From Papaver somniferum (taxonomy: Eukaryota > Streptophyta > Magnoliopsida > Ranunculales > Papaveraceae), in assembly GCF_003573695.1 (NCBI RefSeq), contig NC_039361.1, positions 102,984,279 to 103,048,278 of the forward strand: a DNA stretch of 64,000 bases, given 5' to 3'. This document shows, piece after piece, positions 58,863-64,000 of this stretch. The notes below the pieces were generated by a model. It was given only the letters and a program-made list of their open reading frames with translations, searched no databases and was not told the DNA's origin. Numbering within the stretch: position 1 is the first letter of the stretch; each line of letters opens with the position of its first letter. The position numbers and the translations under genes are program-made.

Positions 58863-59025
58863 ATTCACCTCCCTATTCTCCACCTTCCTACTCTGCTCCC
58901 TCCAATGTATACCACACATATAGAATTTGAATCACATTCAGGTACAGATGGGGTTCAACATTTTCTAAATGTGGAGTTTAGATTGGAGGGAGCAGAGTAA
59001 GGAGGTGGAAAATAGGGAGATGAAT
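58863..59025. repeat. Long hairpin: 44-bp inverted repeat with a 75-bp loop
   Basis: The left arm (58863-58906) and right arm (58982-59025) are reverse complements over 44 bp with 4 differences. They consist of CCTCCCTATTCTCCACC-like purine/pyrimidine blocks, so a transcript would fold into a strong stem. It is probably a small MITE. No clear target duplication was seen. Confidence 0.7.
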
Positions 59026-62000
59026 AGCACCACCGTTTTAATTTTTAATTTCATTTGATACCGTCTCATAATTTATCATTTTTATTTTATTTTATTGGGG
59101 TTTGTTTGATTGTTTATCGTTCATTTGATACTTTCCTTAAGCTAGTTTTGGCTATGTAAAGTATGAATTGTTGGATTAAAAATTCATAAGAACAAGAAAG
59201 GTATATGAGTTGATAGATTACAAATTCACAAAAACAAGAATGCTATAGGATGAACCTTGAACCTGACGCTGAAGCATAATTTTTGACTCTTATATCTTTG
59301 ACTCCTCTTCTGGAGGCGTGATCATATCATGACTTATCTCGTTGAATTACAAAGGGCAGTGAGCAAAAACAAGAGGGAGATGGGTATATGATTCGAATCT
59401 AAGGTAATGTGTGTGGGAATTTGGAGGCTATCTTGACAACCAGTTTCATCAGTGTCATGATTTACTTATCGGAGTCACTTTCAAGAGTGTCCGGATACCA
59501 TAGGCAGAAGTCAAAAGAAAAAATAATTTATGTATTTTATTTGACATAAAATAGTTTACTTCTGGCAGTCACTTTCAAGCACTTTTCCAAACCTAACTTT
59601 CGACCCTTTTGTTTTAGGAAGTTGGAAGTTCTTTATGGAATTATATTCAAACAACAAGTTGAGAAAGCACCACAAAGGGCAGTCAAAACCACAAAAGGGA
59701 CTATATAGTTGTATCTATTGAAAAAGTAGTAACCAAAGGCCGTAATGTGCACTCCGGTTTATGAGAGGTGCACAAATTTGGACTCAGTTTTTGCTATATC
59801 AAGGTACAAAGCATATAAACACCATTCTTAGCGTAAATATTTGAAAAATATTATTATTCTATTGGTTGGTATTTGGATTGTTTTCTTTCTTTCTTTCTTT
59901 TATTTCATCAAAACCCTAAATTATAGTGAAAATAAAAAACCTAAGATGGGATCGGTAAATGATTGAATCGACTGGGTCGAACGAAATGATCTATTTGTCT
60001 TACAATTATCAAAGGCAAAGATAATTAAAGAGTTAGAATAGAAATTCCTCAACTAAATTCTAACAATTTCATGTATCCGAAGCAAAGATAAAAAGAGGTT
60101 CATAACAAGGTCAGATGTTCATTTTTTGTTTGGAAATAAATCCAAAAACCTATTAACAAATCTGATCTAACAGGAGTATTAGGGTGGGTCATTGAGAGAT
60201 CCAACCATTTATCAAGGTTTAAATCAATAACAACGTAACGAAGGTAACACATATGTCTGAATCAGTATGATAGTACTACTGGAATAGGTGCCTGAATCGG
60301 TCGGGTACTGGCTGAATCGGTCTGAGATCAGTAGGATAGTACCACATGAGTTTATAGTAAATAAATATCATATCCTTTATTCTACTATATCTATGATAAA
60401 AATAGTGATTTGGGAGATTGACAAGTGAGTTGGTTACTGAAGCAGATTTAGTCCTTTATTGATTAGGGTTACAATCAAATGAGTTGAGAGCAGAAGGTTT
60501 CACAATGGGTGCAACGATCCAAAATAATGGACTCTGTCTTGGGATTCACGTGTGTGGACTAGTTTGGTTATAGGCGCATGGATATAAAGGAACTAAGTAA
60601 TATGAGTAGTTTACTTGATCTCAACTGTAAGATGTTGCGGCGGTCAATTTGTATAGCATCTTATTCCGAGAGCACTCAAAAGCTGGATTAGATCCCGGGG
60701 TTTTTATGCCAAGCAGTTTTTCTCGTCAACAAAGTCTTGTGTGTCGTGTAATTAGTTTATTTTTGAATTATATTTACTTTTTCAGTTATAATTAATTAAG
60801 TGCACTTGCACGTACGTTAATTCACTTGGTGACGATCCCATAGTTAGTTTGGTTTCGAACTCTGATTATTTACCAGATTACACGTTGTTGAAGTAAGTCA
60901 TTGAACATTATGTTTTTAGTAGAATTGCATAAGGTATGTTTGTATAGGTTGATACGAAAATATTATGGTGTAATAGGTAACCTCGTCATTTTTCATCATA
61001 TCATTACTTTATAAACGAAGTTGAATTCTTACCTACTTACATCTTACCTAGAAAACGTTAACAAAATAATTTTCATCTTGTGAACATATGTTTTATATTA
61101 TTTGATAAAATTTTACCAAATCCTCTAATCAATGTATACATTGAAGATGAACCGTCTCATCCAACAGAAAGAAAAATTTGTTACCCAAGTGTTCTTAATT
61201 TCCTTCTCTTGAATTAATTGTATTTTTTACATTAGATAGACATGGTTACAACTTCGTCTTATATTTGTACGACTTTGTTTGAACAATTAAATTTACTATT
61301 TTGATTCCACAAATGAAATAATGGGTTATCCAGTCTATACCTAACCGTTGTGTAATTAGAAGGTACATTAAAGTTTTACAATAAAGTATATATTGATGAA
61401 ATGTGCGCGAAAGGTATTTCATTACTATTGTTGTTTTGGGTTCGTTAGATATGAAAATATTTGAGTGGTGAACAGGAGGATGATATAGTTGGTGATTTAC
61501 GTTACTTCTTTTATTTTTCAAGTAAAGTGAGAAATATGAATACCTTGTGCTGGTATTTAGGGTGATTTAATCCAAAAAATGTAAGTATTTTTATTTTCTT
61601 TGAAACATATGATATTAGAAAACAAAACTAATATGAATTATATGGGAATATGTTATATCCTACTGTTAATAACATGAACCGGATGATTTGCACAAAATAC
61701 AATATACATTTTTCCAATAGCATATGTCGTTACATGTATTTCTTCAACAGAAACTCTCTCATAATTTTGCGACAAACCATGTGCGCTATCTTGATTCCCA
61801 GAAGGGTAATTGGTTTATTAAAGTTCAAATTTTTATTGTTGTTTCCGAAATATTATTATTATAAAAAGTGTTTAGTCATGATATCCATTTTACTATACAT
61901 GTGCCAATTTATTAATAAGTCTTCCTCATGGATTTGGCTATATCACTTGCAAAGTTATGTTGTTAATTGTTATACAATCATTTTAAAAATATAATACTTA

Positions 62001-63362
62001 TGTTATAGGTAGGGGTACCTGTATCAACTAAGAAATGGAAAGTGAAAAATCGTAACCGACACGCCAATTTACCGACGAGTACTTGTTGGCGTAAACAATC
62101 ACGTGTTTTAATTTCCTTAACTTGAAAACATTACTAGAGTTAGTTTTGAATCCTTTATTATGTATTTTTGTCTACATTTGGTAAAGATGATCTAAACTTA
62201 TTCTTATACTAGTATGAATTATGTATTCAATTTTTATTTTCGAAGTAAGTAACGAATTATATAGATCGTATATAGCTTCTCTGCGATGACATGGTTACAA
62301 TAATTTTTTGTAACAAGTTGTTGTGGTCAAGGATTTTCTGTTACTAATATTAATTGAAATGGATATTTGTGTTTGAGATATATAGATGAAAATGTTTTGT
62401 TGGAAAATAAAAGGAAAAAGAGAAGTTCATTAAGCTAGTGTGTTATTTATTTTGTTTTTCTAAGTAGTGTGTGAAAAACTTGTGATGATTTTACTTATTT
62501 TGTGAGGTTATAGGTATTATCGGACATGGTTGAGGCCATATATTCACCATGGTCGACCTCCTGGGCGTAAAAAGTCGATTTTTAGACCTAAAGCACATCT
62601 AAGACTTGTTTCTTGCCTTGTTATGACTTGAATACCATTTATATCGGCTCATCCAAAGCGTACTGGTTGATTATAGTAAAGAAGAATAACGACATCAATT
62701 TCTTAATGATTTGTACTTTTGCATTCTTCCAGTGGCATATGTGGGTTACATGTAACTATTCTACAGAAACTCTATCAGAAGTCTATATAAAATAATGTGG
62801 GTTGTCTTGATACCAATGAGGATAATTAATTTATTAGAATTCTAAATTTTATTATTGGTTTTGAATATAGTATATATAAATTCCATCAGCATGGGATCCT
62901 TAAAACTCTATTACAGTAAATCAATTTAGATTAAAATACTATTTTTCTTCTTTTCAATTTTCGCATTTCTTCATGTTTGTTTATTTCATCTTTTTTGTTC
63001 CATTGATTCAATGTAATAAAATTTTCTTCTTGAATACTTTGCTTATCGGAATATGATAATTATGATCATTTGCCTCGCATGTCGAACGCACATTCAATCA
63101 AATGATGTCTAAACCATAAATGAGTTTGGATTACAAACAAAAGAACCAACTCCTTTTTTTTACCTTTCACATGAAGATTGTTGAGTATAGCTTCAATATT
63201 ATTTTTTCATAGGGAGGTGTTGATGGTGGTTTTTAGACAAGGGGTAAAATCGTAAAACCTTACGCATAGCATGACGTCATGGCGATGCTAAACAAATTTA
63301 TTAGAACATTTACTGCACTTATGTCAAAAATTACCAGGGTATCTTTTTTCAAATGCTAAACT
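59026..63362. other. AT-rich gene-free stretch
   Basis: No supportable gene was found. Open frames are short and low in complexity. The one recognisable feature is an LTR-like segment at 60640-60860. A CTTT tract lies near 59885. Confidence 0.5.
60640..60860 (+). mobile_element. Remnant of a related copia LTR (R/U5-like segment)
   Basis: GATCCCGGGGTTTTTATGCC, then GTTTTTCTCGTCAACAAA, then GTGTCGTGTAATTAGTTTA parallels the CCCGGGGGTTTTATACATTTGCAG...CTCGTTAACAAAAC...GTGTCTGTGTTATT segment of the copia LTRs at 23020-25050 and 36353-37056. It is a divergent member of the same wider family. Its borders are not visible. Confidence 0.5.
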
Positions 63363-63394
63363 AGGGTTTCGACACACAAAACCCTAAGCCGCAA

Positions 63395-63690
63395 ATTCGC
63401 TGCGCATCATGGCAACTATGCCAAAACCAAAGTCGCACAATCACTGCGCATCATGGCAACTATGCCAGAACCAAAGTCGCACAATCGCTGCGCATCATGG
63501 CAACTATGCCAAAACCAAAGCCGCACAATCGCTGCGCATCATGGCAACTATGCCAAAACCAAAGCCGCACAATCGCTGCGCATCATGGCAACCATGCCAA
63601 AATCCAAGCCGCACGATCGCTGCGCATCATGACAACTATGCCAAAACCAAAGCCGCACAATCGCTGCGCATCATGGCAACCATCCAAAAC
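63395..63690. repeat. 44-bp satellite array
   Basis: Seven or so units of 44 bp built on CACAATCGCTGCGCATCATGG and CAACTATGCCAAAACCAAA. Units differ by a few bases. Because 44 is not a multiple of three, each reading frame cycles through all three translations of the unit, which gives long open frames that are not genes. Confidence 0.9.
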
Positions 63691-63800
63691 CAAGCCGCCC
63701 AATCATTGCGCTTCACGACAACCGGGCCAAATTCGAGCTGCACAATCATTGCGCTTCACGACAACCGTGCCAAATTCGAGCTGCACAAGCATTGCGCCAC
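63691..63800. repeat. Diverged 43-44-bp units (transition zone)
   Basis: Units with the same skeleton but altered words (CAATCATTGCGCTTCACGAC, CCAAATTCGAGCTGCACAA) lie between the two arrays. Confidence 0.75.
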
Positions 63801-64000
63801 ACACGCCATTGGAACATGCCAAACGACGCTTGCGACCTAGCATGCAAAGCCGTGCAAACCTAGGGCCAAGCCGCCACACGCGCCATTGGCACATGCCAAG
63901 CGACGCTTGCGACCTAGCATGCCAAGACGTGCAAACCTAGGCCCAAGCCGCCACACGCGCCATTGACACATGCCAAGTGACGCTTGCGACCTAGCATGCC
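63801..64000. repeat. 77-bp satellite array, running past the window
   Basis: CGACGCTTGCGACCTAGCATG-type words recur at 63824, 63901 and 63978, a period of 77 bp. Units carry CACACGCGCCATTGGCACATG and GTGCAAACCTAGG. The array continues beyond base 64000, so its size is unknown. Confidence 0.85.

Noticed and set aside
63395..63690. CRISPR-like regular array
   Set aside because: The units are contiguous without unique spacers, and the genome is eukaryotic. It is a satellite.
63409..63940. Long overlapping plus-strand frames with a repeated Met-Ala-Thr-Met-Pro-Lys motif
   Set aside because: They are read-through of the 44-bp satellite, whose unit length makes each frame cycle through all three translations. 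There is no start context, intron or domain.

Overview
This is repeat-rich plant nuclear DNA, almost certainly from a eudicot. It contains Ty1/copia and Ty3/gypsy LTR retrotransposons of plant type, plant LINE fragments, a hAT element with an 8-bp target duplication, plant-specific gene families (a HOTHEAD-like GMC oxidoreductase, an F-box-associated domain, a RABA4-type Rab, a TYW2/3/4 kelch fusion) and GT-AG introns. A species cannot be fixed from the sequence. A basal eudicot such as a poppy relative is only a guess.

Layout. 1-6762: a broken copia element (E1) with gag, an internal LTR piece, a 3' region and a 2.16-kb LTR. 6763-8150: a LINE ORF1 remnant on the minus strand. 9566-9895: a 29-bp minisatellite. 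11875-15912: the 3' half of a copia element (R) on the minus strand, joined head-to-head at about 15912 to a plus-strand copia element (E2). E2 keeps its primer-binding site and gag but has no pol. Its gag is split by a 3.43-kb Ogre/Tat-type solo LTR (17091-20519) with a perfect 5-bp target duplication. E2 ends in a 2.03-kb LTR (23020-25050) that is also the 5' LTR of a second copia unit (E3), which keeps pol and has lost most of gag. E3 runs into a rearranged gypsy fragment (29570-36352) with gag and protease on the minus strand and a six-exon spliced reading frame on the plus strand. It is followed by the tail of another copia LTR (36353-37056).

37057-43812 is gene-free: an old direct duplication, a tRNA-derived SINE-like unit, a long TA tract and a non-autonomous hAT element (40703-43804) carrying a LINE endonuclease fragment. 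46055-52967 is the only stretch rich in host genes: a truncated F-box-associated gene, one apparently intact six-exon GMC oxidoreductase (47247-49869, minus), a tRNA-Asp-like pseudogene, a small coiled-coil reading frame and a RABA4 pseudogene. 54300-58000 holds two LINE pieces in the wrong domain order that cut off a TYW2/3/4-type tRNA-modification pseudogene. The right end is AT-rich, has two hairpin-type MITEs, and enters two adjoining satellites (44-bp and 77-bp units) that run past the window.

The genes do not form a pathway. The window is a record of nested insertion, LTR recombination and microhomology deletion around one surviving host gene. The most unusual items are the spliced antisense frame inside the gypsy element and a roughly 140-codon reading frame shared by the 3' regions of two copia copies on opposite strands.
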